64,000 nt of DNA, taken from contig JAUNGI010000007.1 in NCBI GenBank assembly GCA_030524525.1, forward strand, positions 26,019 through 90,018. Direction: 5' to 3'. The notes beneath the pieces were generated by a model that did no database searches, had not been told where the DNA came from, and was given only the letters and a program-made list of their open reading frames with translations. Shown one piece after another: positions 1 through 8,232 of the stretch; the stretch's first letter is position 1, and every line of letters starts with the position of its first letter. Origin of the DNA: Lachnospiraceae bacterium. Lineage in GTDB: Bacteria; Bacillota; Clostridia; Lachnospirales; Lachnospiraceae. The translations under genes were made by a program, and so were the position numbers.

Positions 1-1
1 C

Positions 2-523
2 TTTCCGGAGGGATCGCCGGAATTCACCGTGGCGCTGCGCATTCCCTCGTGGTGCGATTCCTATGCGCTGTCCGGCGCCGAGGGCGCAAGGCAGGAGCTG
101 CGGGACGGCTATCTGTATCTGACCAAGGCTTGGAGCGCCTCGGACCGGCTGACGCTTACCCTGCCCATGGAGGTGCGGGTCCGTCGGTGCAGCCCTCTGG
201 TCCGCGAAAATATCGGCAGGGTCGCGGTCACGCGGGGACCCCTCGTTTACTGCTTGGAGTCCGTTGACAACGGGGAGGGGCTGTTCCGGCTTTCCCTCGA
301 TCCGTCCGCTCCGGCAAAGACCGAGCCGGGCACGATCGCGGGCGAAAACGTGGTGACCGTGCGGATGCCGGGCTTCCGTATGCGCCTGCCGGAAAACGAA
401 AGCGGGCTTTACCCGCCCTATGCCGTGCCGGAAAAGGACCCGGTCATCCTGCGCTTCGTCCCCTACTACACATGGGCGAACCGGGGCGAAAACGAAATGA
501 CGGTGTGGGTGGAGAGCGAGTAG
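2..523 (+). CDS. Beta-L-arabinofuranosidase-like glycoside hydrolase (GH127/DUF1680), C-terminal part
   Basis: The reading frame is open from base 2, so the gene starts before the window and only about the last 173 residues are seen. The visible part looks like the C-terminal beta-sandwich region of DUF1680/GH127 proteins: a 'RIPSW' segment near the start, 'RGPLVYCLE' in the middle and 'WANRGENEMTVWV' at the end. These enzymes remove beta-linked L-arabinofuranose from plant-type oligosaccharides in the cytoplasm, which would suit a gut plant-glycan degrader. The catalytic residues lie in the missing N-terminal barrel, so activity cannot be judged. trpF follows 62 bases later with its own ribosome binding site. 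Confidence 0.75.
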   Translation, partial: FPEGSPEFTVALRIPSWCDSYALSGAEGARQELRDGYLYLTKAWSASDRLTLTLPMEVRVRRCSPLVRENIGRVAVTRGPLVYCLESVDNGEGLFRLSLDPSAPAKTEPGTIAGENVVTVRMPGFRMRLPENESGLYPPYAVPEKDPVILRFVPYYTWANRGENEMTVWVESE

Positions 524-585
524 ACGCAGAGCGGAGGGTTGGAAGACACAGCCGAAACTTTGCTTTGCCATGGAGGAAGGATCGA

Positions 586-1215
586 ATGAGAAATGTTCAG
601 GTCAAAATATGCGGACTGACTTCGGCGGAGGACGCCGAAACGGTGAACCGCCTTCGTCCGGATTATGCGGGGATCGTCCTGTTCTATCCCCGCAGCAAAC
701 GCAGCCAAACGCCGGCTCAGGCGCGGCGGCTCCTCGCCGCCCTGCACCCGTCCGTCCGGCCGATCGCGGTCGTCGTTTCCCCGACGGAAGCCGAGCTGGA
801 ACAGATCGCGGCGCTCGGCTTTTTTGCCGTGCAGATCCACGGCGCGGCTTCGGACGAGCTTTTGGAGCGCTGTCCGCTTCCGGTCTGGAAAGCGTTTCAG
901 GAAACGGAGCTTGCGGATTTTGACCGCTATCGCCGGAATCCCAAAATCACCGGCTATGTGTTCGACGCCGCCGAGCCCGGCAGCGGTAAGACCTTCGACT
1001 GGAACCGGCTGGAAGCGCTTCCAAGGGACGGAAGGCTCCGGCTGCTCGCCGGAGGGCTGACGCCCGAAAACGTCGCCGCCGCGATTGCCGCCGCAAAGCC
1101 CGACGGCGTGGACGTATCGTCCGGCGTGGAGTACCGGGACGGCAGACCCGGAAAGGACGCGGCACGGGTGGAGGCGTTTCTGCGGGCGGCAGGAGGCGAA
1201 GCGCGGAGCCTTTGA
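586..1215 (+). CDS. trpF: Phosphoribosylanthranilate isomerase
   Basis: The 209-residue product has the usual TrpF length. It opens with 'VKICGLTSAEDA', the family hallmark with the catalytic Cys, and carries 'GIVLFYPRSKRS', 'VQIHG' and the C-terminal phosphate-binding 'LAGGLTPENV' and 'GVDVSSGVE'. It isomerises phosphoribosylanthranilate in tryptophan synthesis as a cytoplasmic TIM barrel. The ATG at 586 was chosen because GGAGGAAGG sits just upstream and the KICG motif begins a few residues later; the open frame upstream is unlike the family. The gene stands alone, with no other trp gene in the window, between a sugar hydrolase and a convergent metal ATPase whose stop lies 23 bases further on. 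Confidence 0.93.
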   Translation: MRNVQVKICGLTSAEDAETVNRLRPDYAGIVLFYPRSKRSQTPAQARRLLAALHPSVRPIAVVVSPTEAELEQIAALGFFAVQIHGAASDELLERCPLPVWKAFQETELADFDRYRRNPKITGYVFDAAEPGSGKTFDWNRLEALPRDGRLRLLAGGLTPENVAAAIAAAKPDGVDVSSGVEYRDGRPGKDAARVEAFLRAAGGEARSL

Positions 1216-1238
1216 CGCTCTTTTATGCCGCAGTCGTT

Positions 1239-3107
1239 TCAGGTAAATTTCCGGTCATACAGCAGCGCCGCGATCAGCACCACAAAGCACGAACCCGCGT
1301 TATGCACCAGCGCGCCCGTGGTGGGATTCAGAATTCCCAGAACGGAAAGTCCGACCGCGAGGAAATTGATGCACATGGAAAGCGTAATGCTGAGCTTGAT
1401 CGTGTTCACCGTGGCATTGGACAAGCGCTTGAGATACGGAATGTTCGAGAGATCGTCGCTCATCAGCGCAATGTCCGCGGCTTCCACGGCGATATCGCTT
1501 CCCATGCTGCCCATGGCAACGCCCACGTCCGCCGTTTTCAGCGCGGGAGCGTCGTTTACTCCGTCGCCGATCATGCAGACGCTCCGGTTCTCCGCCCGCA
1601 GCCGAACGATGCTCTCCACCTTTTCCTCCGGCAAAAGCTCCGCCCGTACCTCGCGGATGCCCGCCTTTTCGGCAAAATGCCGGGCGGCTCTTTCATTGTC
1701 GCCGGTCAGCAGCACCGTCCGCGTCCGCATTGCCTCCAGCCTTGCGATCATAGCCTTCGCTTCGGGACGAAGCGTGTCGGAGAGCGCGATCAGTCCGATG
1801 CAGCGCTCCTTTTCGGCGATCAGAACGGACGCCTTGCCCTGCGCGCGCAGGCGGGAAAGCTCCGTTTTCACGCGCTCGGAAAGCTCCACGCCGTTTTCCG
1901 CCAAGTATTTCTCATTGCCGCAGAACAGACGTTTTCCCCCGACCTCTGCCGATACGCCCTTGCCTGCCTCCATGGAAAACCGCTCCGCCTCGCCGATGAC
2001 GGCGCCGCGTTCTCTTGCGCGGGCGACGATCGCCTTTCCGAGCGGATGCTCGCTTTTTGCCTCTGCGGAGGCGGCAAGCGCCAGAAGCGCATCCTCGGAA
2101 ACGGACTCCTCAAAGGAGAGAAGATCGCTGACCTCCAATCTGCCGTAGGTAAGCGTCCCGGTCTTATCGAAGGCGATCGTATCGACCTTTCCCATCCTTT
2201 CCAGCGCTTCCCCCGACTTTATGATCACGCCGTGCTTCGTCGCCTGACCGACCGCAGCCATGATCGCCGTGGGCGTGGCAAGCACAAGCGCGCACGGGCA
2301 GAATACGACGAGAACGGTAACCGCCCGCACCACGTCCTTGGTCGCAAGCCATGTGACGACGGCGATCAGCAGGGCGGCAGGAACGAGCCAGCTTGCGCTT
2401 TTGTCGGCGATCCGCGCCATGGGCGCTTTTTTATTTTCCGCTTCCTGCACCATGCGGATGAGCTTTTGCAGAGAGCTGTCCTCTCCCACCTTTGTGGCGC
2501 GAATGTCAATGGCGCCGAACCGGTTGACGGTGCCGCAGAAAACGCTGTCGCCCACCGCCTTATCCACCGGAAGCGATTCGCCGGTCATAACCGACTGATC
2601 CACCGAGGTCTCTCCGCTGACGACCGTGCCGTCCACCGGGACGGTCTCCCCCGGCAGGATCCGAAGGATGTCGTCCCTGCGGATCTCCTCGGCGGCGATC
2701 CGCTCCTCCTTTCCGTCCCGAATGCGTCTTCCCTGCGTCGGCGCAAGAGCCACCAGCTTTTTCAGCCCCTTCTTTGCCCGGTTTGCGGTCATGTCCTCAA
2801 GAATGCCGCCGATCGCCATAATAAAAGCCACCTCTCCCGCCGCGAACAGATCGCCGACGGCAATCGCCGCCAGCATGGCGACGGTGATCAGCAGGGCGGA
2901 GGATATCTTACTGATCCCCGGATTATACCGAATGCGCCATACGGCAAGATACAAAAGCGGCACGCCGCTGATCACGACCGTGAGCCACGCCGGATCGACC
3001 GGCCACTCCACCCCCAGCCTCGGCAAAGCAAAGCTGAGCGCCAAGAAGCAACCGCCGACCAACGTCGCGGGGACGCCGCCGAGAAAATCGCTGATCTTCT
3101 TTAACAT
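1239..3107 (-). CDS. Heavy-metal-translocating P1B-type ATPase
   Basis: The 622-residue protein has the full P-type core: 'TGES' (actuator), a CPC metal-binding motif in a membrane helix near residues 270-272, 'DKTGTLT' with the phosphorylated Asp near 314, a P1B 'SEHPLG' His-Pro motif, and 'GDGVNDAPAL'. Several hydrophobic helices precede the actuator. There is no N-terminal CXXC metal-binding domain. It should export a transition metal from the cytoplasm. The last helix carries 'HNAGS' instead of the 'DTG' usual in Zn/Cd exporters of the ZntA kind or the 'MSxS' of CopA, so the metal is uncertain (Mn, Zn or Cu family members are possible). GGAGG lies 6 bases before the start. It is divergent from a TetR gene with a palindromic operator between them. 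Confidence 0.9.
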   Translation of the reverse strand: MLKKISDFLGGVPATLVGGCFLALSFALPRLGVEWPVDPAWLTVVISGVPLLYLAVWRIRYNPGISKISSALLITVAMLAAIAVGDLFAAGEVAFIMAIGGILEDMTANRAKKGLKKLVALAPTQGRRIRDGKEERIAAEEIRRDDILRILPGETVPVDGTVVSGETSVDQSVMTGESLPVDKAVGDSVFCGTVNRFGAIDIRATKVGEDSSLQKLIRMVQEAENKKAPMARIADKSASWLVPAALLIAVVTWLATKDVVRAVTVLVVFCPCALVLATPTAIMAAVGQATKHGVIIKSGEALERMGKVDTIAFDKTGTLTYGRLEVSDLLSFEESVSEDALLALAASAEAKSEHPLGKAIVARARERGAVIGEAERFSMEAGKGVSAEVGGKRLFCGNEKYLAENGVELSERVKTELSRLRAQGKASVLIAEKERCIGLIALSDTLRPEAKAMIARLEAMRTRTVLLTGDNERAARHFAEKAGIREVRAELLPEEKVESIVRLRAENRSVCMIGDGVNDAPALKTADVGVAMGSMGSDIAVEAADIALMSDDLSNIPYLKRLSNATVNTIKLSITLSMCINFLAVGLSVLGILNPTTGALVHNAGSCFVVLIAALLYDRKFT

Positions 3108-3120
3108 ATGCTGACCTCCG

Positions 3121-3149
3121 TTGACGCCGTTTCAAAAACGGCATATAAT
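3121..3149 (+). promoter_or_regulatory. Sigma-A-type promoter of the tetR gene
   Basis: TTGACG (3121-3126) and a perfect TATAAT (3144-3149) are 17 bases apart. Transcription would start near 3156 and run through the operator at 3232 into the TetR gene. A looser copy of the operator overlaps the start region around 3148-3166 (TGTATTCGTTACAAAACA). Confidence 0.65.
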
Positions 3150-3186
3150 GTATTCGTTACAAAACAGATTGTTCCGTTTCGTCGTC

Positions 3187-3215
3187 ATTATAAGCAGACG
3201 CGAAAAACGGCGCAA
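3187..3215 (-). promoter_or_regulatory. Probable promoter of the P-type ATPase
   Basis: On the minus strand a perfect TATAAT (3192-3187) lies 17 bases after a weak TTGCGC (3215-3210). The weak -35 box and the palindrome just upstream at 3232-3251 fit a regulated promoter. Confidence 0.45.
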
Positions 3216-3231
3216 CGATCAATTTTTCTCG

Positions 3232-3251
3232 AATGTTCGTTACGGAACATT
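3232..3251. promoter_or_regulatory. Palindromic operator, probably for the adjacent TetR regulator
   Basis: AATGTTC and GAACATT form a perfect 7-base inverted repeat around a 6-base centre (GTTACG). The site lies between the divergent ATPase and tetR promoters, 27 bases before the tetR start. TetR proteins commonly bind such a site in their own intergenic region; the pairing here is inferred from position. Confidence 0.6.
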
Positions 3252-3277
3252 TGATCGGATTTGTTCGGGAGGCGGCT

Positions 3278-3853
3278 ATGGACAGACGGCAGAAAAAGAC
3301 AAGAGAGGCGATCCTTCAGGCGTTCGCCGAGCTTTTGTCGGAAAAGAATTATCATCAGATCACGGTGCAGGAGATCATTGACGCCGCCGACGTGGGAAGG
3401 ACGACGTTTTACGCCCATTTCGAGACAAAGGATTTTCTGCTCAAGGAGCTGTGCGAGGAATTGTTCAACCATATCATAGACACCGCCATGGGACTGCCCC
3501 ACGGACATTATCACTATTCCTGCGGCAGCGCGGCGGACTCCGTCTTTCTGCACCTGCTCCGGCATTTGCAGGAAAACGACCGCAACGTCCTCGGTCTGCT
3601 GTCCTCGCAGAACAACGAAATCTTTCTGCGGTATTTCAAAAGCAATCTGAAAAAGCTGATCGTGACCCAGTATGCGGACAAGGGGCTGCTCAAAAACTCC
3701 AAGCTTCCGGAAGCTTACCTTGTGAACCACATTTCGTCTTCGTTTGTCGAAACCGTGGACTGGTGGCTTTCCGAGAAAATGAAGGAACCCCCGGAAACCG
3801 TCACGGAGCTGTTTCTGGGGGTCATAGAACCGTTGCTGGAGGAGCGGGCGTAG
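3278..3853 (+). CDS. TetR/AcrR-family transcriptional regulator
   Basis: The 191-residue protein has the N-terminal TetR helix-turn-helix near residues 8-55 ('AILQAFAELL', 'ITVQEIIDAADVGRTTFYAHF'), followed by an all-helical ligand domain ending in 'VTELFLGVIEPLLEE'. It is a cytoplasmic DNA-binding repressor by family. The ATG at 3278 is preferred over one 45 bases upstream because GGGAGG precedes it and the HTH then begins at the normal distance. Divergence from the metal ATPase and the shared palindrome suggest it controls that pump and itself. The inducer is unknown; the ligand domain shows no obvious metal-binding cluster. Confidence 0.88.
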   Translation: MDRRQKKTREAILQAFAELLSEKNYHQITVQEIIDAADVGRTTFYAHFETKDFLLKELCEELFNHIIDTAMGLPHGHYHYSCGSAADSVFLHLLRHLQENDRNVLGLLSSQNNEIFLRYFKSNLKKLIVTQYADKGLLKNSKLPEAYLVNHISSSFVETVDWWLSEKMKEPPETVTELFLGVIEPLLEERA

Positions 3854-3950
3854 ATTGAAAAATCATCGCATCAGCGTGATTTTTCAATCGGCTATTTGTG
3901 ATGCTCTGGCACAAATAACCCCGTCGCTGGCGCTCCGGAAGGGGAATTAG
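3853..3950. repeat. Dispersed palindromic repeat, family 3 (copy 1)
   Basis: There are two adjacent hairpins. GATTGAAAAATCA (3853-3865) pairs with TGATTTTTCAATC (3877-3889). GGCTATTTGTG (3890-3900) pairs with CACAAATAACC (3910-3920). A GC-rich tail, CGTCGCTGGCGCTCCGGAA, follows. The same layout occurs in reverse orientation near 43455-43550, and a diverged copy lies at 25728-25803. The first hairpin overlaps the tetR stop codon and may also act as its terminator. Confidence 0.7.
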
Positions 3951-3954
3951 ATTT

Positions 3955-4524
3955 TCAGATCAGAAAACGGATCTGCTTCCTTCTCTCCGTTTCCTCCGGC
4001 ACGATATACCGATAAAGCGCTTCCAGCGCCTCGGCGATCTTTTCCGGCGCTTCGGCGGGCTCCCCCGCCTCCGTTAAAACGCAGTTCACAAAATGCACGC
4101 CGAACACCCGGCTTTCCACGCCGGTATCGACCGCGCCGTTTCTTTTGTAAAAGCCGAGCCGCCGGGCGGCAAGCTCCGGTTTCGGCGCATCCGCCGGAAA
4201 TTCGCTCTCCAGCAGGAGCCGATGCTCCGGGTAGAATTCCCGCAGCGCGGCGAGGGCTTCCCCGCCGATCCCCAGATTGCGCTTTTCCGAAAAGACCGCA
4301 AAATAATCGAGCAGCGCATAGCCGATCCCGTCGGCGCGCAGAACAAGCGCATAGCCCGCCGGTTCCCGGTCGAGACAAATGCGCAGATTATCGTATACGC
4401 CCTGCTCCGTCATGTTCAGAATGGACTTGAGCGGCTTCAGCTCCGCCTGCGGAAAATCCGCCGTCATGCGGGCGGCGTAAAGCTCCGAAATCTCGGCGGC
4501 GCTCATTTTTTCCAGTGTTATCAT
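3955..4524 (-). CDS. GNAT-family N-acetyltransferase-like protein
   Basis: The 189-residue protein has a GNAT-like layout: 'PAGYALVLRADGIGYALLDYFAVFSEKRNLGIGGEAL' contains the beta-strand 4 region and the Q/R-x-x-G-x-G/A-type acetyl-CoA loop ('RNLGIGGEAL'), and 'ARRLGFYKRNGA' matches the C-terminal motif. It should transfer an acetyl group from acetyl-CoA to an unknown acceptor in the cytoplasm. Its start overlaps the stop of the ATPase gene by 4 bases (ATGA), so the two are translated together. The N-terminal 40 residues and the C-terminal tail 'EETERRKQIRFLI' are not family-typical. The substrate is unknown. Confidence 0.75.
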   Translation of the reverse strand: MITLEKMSAAEISELYAARMTADFPQAELKPLKSILNMTEQGVYDNLRICLDREPAGYALVLRADGIGYALLDYFAVFSEKRNLGIGGEALAALREFYPEHRLLLESEFPADAPKPELAARRLGFYKRNGAVDTGVESRVFGVHFVNCVLTEAGEPAEAPEKIAEALEALYRYIVPEETERRKQIRFLI

Positions 4525-5384
4525 TCTCCTGCAAACTCCTTTTCATGCTCCTTAAAAAAATCATAATATGCCCGCACGTTCGGCAGCTCGCTCCATTTCC
4601 GCACCGCAACGGGCGATTCGTCAAAGTTATAGACCCTTGCGCCCCGAAGCGACAACAGAAACGGCGAATGCGTGGCAATGACGAGCTGACAGCCGTAAAA
4701 CCGGGCGCTCCCCTCCAAAAACTGCGCCAGCTCCTGCTGCTTTTCCGGGGAAAGGCTGTTCTCCGGCTCGTCCAAAAGATACAGCCCGTTTTCCTGCACC
4801 TTCTCCACGAAATAGATAAACGCGCTCTCGCCGTTCGAATGCTCCCGGACGTTTTTCATCAAATGCTCCCGGACATAGCGGGACTGGGTCCGGCTCCGGG
4901 ACTGATTGACCTGCTTCAGCCGGTCGTAGTCCTCGATGGAACGAAGCTGAAAATCCGAATATTTCGCGTCGAGATATTCTTCAAACAGCTCCTCCCGCTT
5001 CCGGTGGATGCCCTCGTTCAGCGTCCGCAGATTCAGCATAAAATCGAACACGTCGTCGCTTGTGATCATCCGGCTGCCGGTCGGGACCGGAAGCTGCGTC
5101 TCATAGCCGCACAGGCGCGTATAATCCTCGAAAAAATTCGTGCGGTTGAACAGCGTGTCCCGCGCAAGCTCCAGCTTCTCGGCGATCACGTTGAGGGCGG
5201 TGGACTTTCCGGAGCCGTTCCCGCCGTAAAAGATCGTGACCGGCGCAAAGCGCACCTGCTCCAGCCCGTTTTTCGACAACACCTCAAAAGGATAGTAGGT
5301 GTTGTAGCAGGTTCGCTTGACCGACAGGAAAAAGTCAAATTCGGTATCCGCATCCGGGAACCGGAACTCCGACAAATAGATCAT
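4521..5384 (-). CDS. AAA-family (ABC-like) ATPase, stand-alone
   Basis: The 287-residue protein has a Walker A 'GGNGSGKST' near residue 54, a Walker B plus D-loop region 'LYLLDEPENSLSPEKQQELAQFL', and a switch region 'LVIATHSPFLLSL'. This is the AAA_21/SMC-like arrangement without a membrane domain. Such proteins often work with a partner (nuclease, acetyltransferase or unknown). The only partner here is the GNAT-like gene overlapped by 4 bases downstream. A predicted promoter lies 27 bases upstream (5411-5439). No TOPRIM or nuclease domain is visible, which argues against an OLD-type nuclease. The role is unknown. Confidence 0.82.
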   Translation of the reverse strand: MIYLSEFRFPDADTEFDFFLSVKRTCYNTYYPFEVLSKNGLEQVRFAPVTIFYGGNGSGKSTALNVIAEKLELARDTLFNRTNFFEDYTRLCGYETQLPVPTGSRMITSDDVFDFMLNLRTLNEGIHRKREELFEEYLDAKYSDFQLRSIEDYDRLKQVNQSRSRTQSRYVREHLMKNVREHSNGESAFIYFVEKVQENGLYLLDEPENSLSPEKQQELAQFLEGSARFYGCQLVIATHSPFLLSLRGARVYNFDESPVAVRKWSELPNVRAYYDFFKEHEKEFAGE

Positions 5385-5410
5385 TTTTGCACACCCCCTC
5401 GCTGCTTACT

Positions 5411-5439
5411 ATAATACCCGGAAACGCCCCTTTCGGCAA
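5411..5439 (-). promoter_or_regulatory. Promoter of the AAA-ATPase/GNAT pair
   Basis: On the minus strand TTGCCG (5439-5434) and TATTAT (5416-5411) are 17 bases apart, 27 bases before the ATPase start. The position suits a short leader. Confidence 0.5.
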
Positions 5440-5501
5440 GAGGGAGCTGCACCCTTCCCAGCCGCCCCGCAAATTTTCGCCTCAGGAACCTCCCCGGTCT
5501 A

Positions 5502-5552
5502 TTGACAGAAAAGCTTCCCTGTGCTATCCTCGTGGTTAGTTAAGGCTAACTA
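5502..5552 (+). promoter_or_regulatory. Promoter with overlapping operator of the first ABC exporter gene
   Basis: TTGACA (5502-5507) and TATCCT (5525-5530) are 17 bases apart. Directly after the -10 box, across the expected start of transcription, lies a perfect inverted repeat: TAGTTA (5537-5542), AGGC, TAACTA (5547-5552). TAGTTA-type boxes are typical of MarR-family operators, but no MarR gene is seen nearby. The adjacent XRE regulator is the local candidate. Confidence 0.6.
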
Positions 5553-5577
5553 CAGCCGGATCAAGGAGATCGCCGAT

Positions 5578-7212
5578 ATGAAAAAGACAAAACGCTACGA
5601 TACGCTGCGCTGGAATCCGCGCTTCCTCGTTTTATGCTGCATCCTGCAATTCGCCTACGGACTGCTTTCCATGGGCTTTGCCCTCATCATCAATCTGGTC
5701 GCCAATACGGCGGCCTCCGCAGAAAGCGTCCGCGAGCTGCTCTCGGTGGGACTGATCGCCGTTCTGTTCGCCCTGCTCTATCCGTTCAGCCGCCTGCTGG
5801 CGGACGACGCGATGCAGACCTACGGGGAGCGGGCGGCGCAGTCCGTGCGGAGCAGGCTGAACCGTTCGATCTTTTCGATGGACAGCGCGGAATTCGCAAA
5901 AAAAGACACCGGAGAATATCTGAATACCCTGACCGGCGACGTCCTGCTGCTGCGGGATCAGTATTATACGCAGGTCCCGCTCATTTTTTCCTATGCCGCC
6001 CAGTTTATTTTCTGCGTGGTCTATTCCGTTCTGCTCAATCCGGTGGTGGCGGCGGTCATGATGGTCCTTTCGGTCGTTCAGTATTTTGTCCCGATGCTGT
6101 TCGGCAAAAAGATCAACCGTCTCACCGTCGTCCAGTCACAGCAAGCGGCGTCCTTTACCTCCAAGGCAAAGGAACTGCTGCTGGGCTTCTCCGTCGTAAA
6201 AAGCTACGGCGGCGAACGGTCCGTCGAGGGCGAATTTGACGAAGCCAATCAGAATATGGCAAACGCCCGGCTGCGCGCCCAGCTCATGACCCAGCTCATG
6301 ATGAAAAGCAATCTGCTGATCGCTCTGCTGATGGTTCTGCTGTCGGTGCTGACGGCAGGCTGGTTCGTCGTGAAGGGAAGCATGACGCCCGCAACGCTGC
6401 TGACCGTTTTTTACATTGCCAACCGTTTTTCGATGCCCGTAATGGATTTTGCGGCGACCTATACGCAGATCAAGGGCAGCCGCGGCGTTCAGGAACGGCT
6501 TGGGGAATTCCTTGCGGCGCATCCGGCGCTTCCGCCCCGGAAGGCGGACGCGGTACGGCAGGGGATCGAGGCGCGGGACCTGAATTTTTCTTATTCCGAG
6601 GACGCCCCCGCCATCCGCAGCTTTTCTTACTTCTTTGAAAAGGGCAAGAAATATCTGCTGCTGGGCGAAAGCGGCTGCGGAAAATCCACGCTTCTGAAAG
6701 TATTGGCGGGGCAATATCCGAGCCGCGGCGTTTATGTGGACGGAAAGCCGCTGGAAAGCCTGCCCTCCGGAAGTCTGGCGGGCAGGCTTGTGCTGGTGGG
6801 CCAGCAGCCCTACGTCTTCCGCCGTTCGGTGGCGGATAATATCGACTTTCTGGGACTCGGCGACCGAAAGCGGGTCGAACAGGAAATCCGGCGCTGCTGC
6901 CTCTCCGACTTTATCGCCTCCCTGCCGCAGGGCGTCGATACGCCGGTGGACGAGGAACAGCGGCAGCTTTCCGGCGGTCAGAAGGCGCGCATCGGCTTGG
7001 CAAGGGCGCTCTACGCCCAGCCCGATATCCTTCTGCTGGACGAGGTGACCAGCGCGCTGGACCCGGAGACCGCCCGGGCGATCGAGGAGATGCTCTTGGG
7101 GCTGGAGGGCATTACCATCCTCCACATTTCCCACAAGCCGAACCCTGAGCTTACGTCCCGGTACGACGGCGTGCTGACGATGGAAAACGGACGCTTGCTG
7201 TCCGAAGCGTAA
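5578..7212 (+). CDS. ABC exporter half-transporter (membrane plus ATP-binding domain)
   Basis: This 544-residue protein has an N-terminal six-helix ABC exporter membrane domain (about residues 1-300) followed by a nucleotide-binding domain: Walker A 'GESGCGKST', signature 'LSGGQKARIGLARAL', Walker B 'ILLLDEVTSALD' and an H-loop 'HISHK'. The catalytic Glu is present. The ATG at 5578 has AAGGAG upstream and starts the natural N-terminus 'MKKTKRYD'; a longer frame would overlap the operator. A second half-transporter lies downstream after an XRE regulator, so the two may form a heterodimer exporting a drug, peptide or lipid. The substrate cannot be read from the sequence. Confidence 0.88.
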   Translation: MKKTKRYDTLRWNPRFLVLCCILQFAYGLLSMGFALIINLVANTAASAESVRELLSVGLIAVLFALLYPFSRLLADDAMQTYGERAAQSVRSRLNRSIFSMDSAEFAKKDTGEYLNTLTGDVLLLRDQYYTQVPLIFSYAAQFIFCVVYSVLLNPVVAAVMMVLSVVQYFVPMLFGKKINRLTVVQSQQAASFTSKAKELLLGFSVVKSYGGERSVEGEFDEANQNMANARLRAQLMTQLMMKSNLLIALLMVLLSVLTAGWFVVKGSMTPATLLTVFYIANRFSMPVMDFAATYTQIKGSRGVQERLGEFLAAHPALPPRKADAVRQGIEARDLNFSYSEDAPAIRSFSYFFEKGKKYLLLGESGCGKSTLLKVLAGQYPSRGVYVDGKPLESLPSGSLAGRLVLVGQQPYVFRRSVADNIDFLGLGDRKRVEQEIRRCCLSDFIASLPQGVDTPVDEEQRQLSGGQKARIGLARALYAQPDILLLDEVTSALDPETARAIEEMLLGLEGITILHISHKPNPELTSRYDGVLTMENGRLLSEA

Positions 7213-7261
7213 AAAGAACTCGTTTTCAACCCTCCGTTGTATTTTCCCAAGTTTCCCTCCA

Positions 7262-7290
7262 TTGTTTTCAACCGAAGTTTTATGTATAAT
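7262..7290 (+). promoter_or_regulatory. Promoter of the XRE regulator/second ABC gene
   Basis: TTGTTT (7262-7267) and a perfect TATAAT (7285-7290) are 17 bases apart, with a TG one base before the -10 box. The start codon at 7327 follows by 37 bases. Confidence 0.6.
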
Positions 7291-7326
7291 ACAACCAACG
7301 CAAAAAGAAATCGAGGTACGATAACC

Positions 7327-8232
7327 ATGGAGGGAAAGACGGAAACCACCGTTTTAAGCAGCCGGATCGCCGCCCTGCGGAAAAACCGGGGACTTACGCA
7401 GGAGCAGCTTGGCGCGCTTGTGGGCGTGACCGCGCAGGCGGTCAGCAAATGGGAAAAAGGAGGCGCGCCGGATGTGGAGCTGCTGCCAAGCTTAGCGGAG
7501 CATCTGGGCGTTTCGATCGACACGCTGTTCGGGAGAAGCGAGCAGGAGCTGGAACGCATGCCGGAACGGCTGAGCCGCTGGCTGAGCGCCCAGCCGCCCG
7601 AGAGGCGGGTAAACGCATTGTTTGACCTGCTGTGCGCACTCTTTCCTACCATGCTGGACCCCTTGTCCCCTCTCGACATTTCCTGCGAAATGCCGGACAA
7701 CTGCTATTGGAACGATCCACAGCAAAAAGACGGTGAAAAGATCTGGCTGCGCTCCAAACTCGTTTCGGAAGAAGGGCTGGTGCTTGCCGTCCAATCCAAG
7801 AATTTTCCGCTCTATTTGGTACTGCCGGAGCCGCCGAAGGGCTACGAACAGCATCTGGCAGAAAATGATGACTACCGTCGGCTTTTTGCCGTGCTGAGCA
7901 AACCCGGCGCGTTGGAGATTCTGCGCTTTCTGTACGGGAAGAAGCGATGCTTTCACACGCCCGCCGCCGTTGCCAAGCGTCTGCATCTTTCGACGGAGGA
8001 AACGGAGGCGCTCCTCAAAGAAATGGAGGGCTGTCATCTGGTCGAAGGGGAAACGCTGGAGATCGTGGAAGGGACGTTGTCCGCCTATATTCTCCATGAC
8101 ACAAGTGCGCTCGTACCGTTTCTCTACTTCGCCCGATGGTTTATGGAGCAAAAGGAAGCATGGCTCTACGGCTGGGACACCCGCAAGCGTCCGATCCTGT
8201 TGGCAGAAAACGCAGAGGAGGCGGGGAAATAA
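7327..8232 (+). CDS. XRE-family regulator with C-terminal helical/winged-helix extension
   Basis: The 301-residue protein has an N-terminal HTH_3 domain at about residues 8-65 ('IAALRKNRGLTQEQLGALVGVTAQAVSKWEKGGAPDVELLPSLAEHLGVSIDTLF'-like order), the form common in clostridial regulators of ABC exporters. The middle (about 190-250) resembles a winged helix: 'LSKPGALEILRFLYGKKR', then 'AAVAKRLHLSTEETEALLKEMEGCHLV'. The ATG at 7327 follows GAGG by 10 bases and has a promoter upstream. The stop is directly followed by the start of the second exporter, so it is translated as one unit with it. It probably controls the exporter pair, perhaps through the palindrome at 5537-5552 (inference). Confidence 0.82.
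   Translation: MEGKTETTVLSSRIAALRKNRGLTQEQLGALVGVTAQAVSKWEKGGAPDVELLPSLAEHLGVSIDTLFGRSEQELERMPERLSRWLSAQPPERRVNALFDLLCALFPTMLDPLSPLDISCEMPDNCYWNDPQQKDGEKIWLRSKLVSEEGLVLAVQSKNFPLYLVLPEPPKGYEQHLAENDDYRRLFAVLSKPGALEILRFLYGKKRCFHTPAAVAKRLHLSTEETEALLKEMEGCHLVEGETLEIVEGTLSAYILHDTSALVPFLYFARWFMEQKEAWLYGWDTRKRPILLAENAEEAGK

Noticed and set aside
1212-3104. A 630-codon open frame opposite the P-type ATPase
   Set aside because: It is a mirror of the ATPase codon bias; all ATPase motifs are on the other strand with a proper ribosome binding site.
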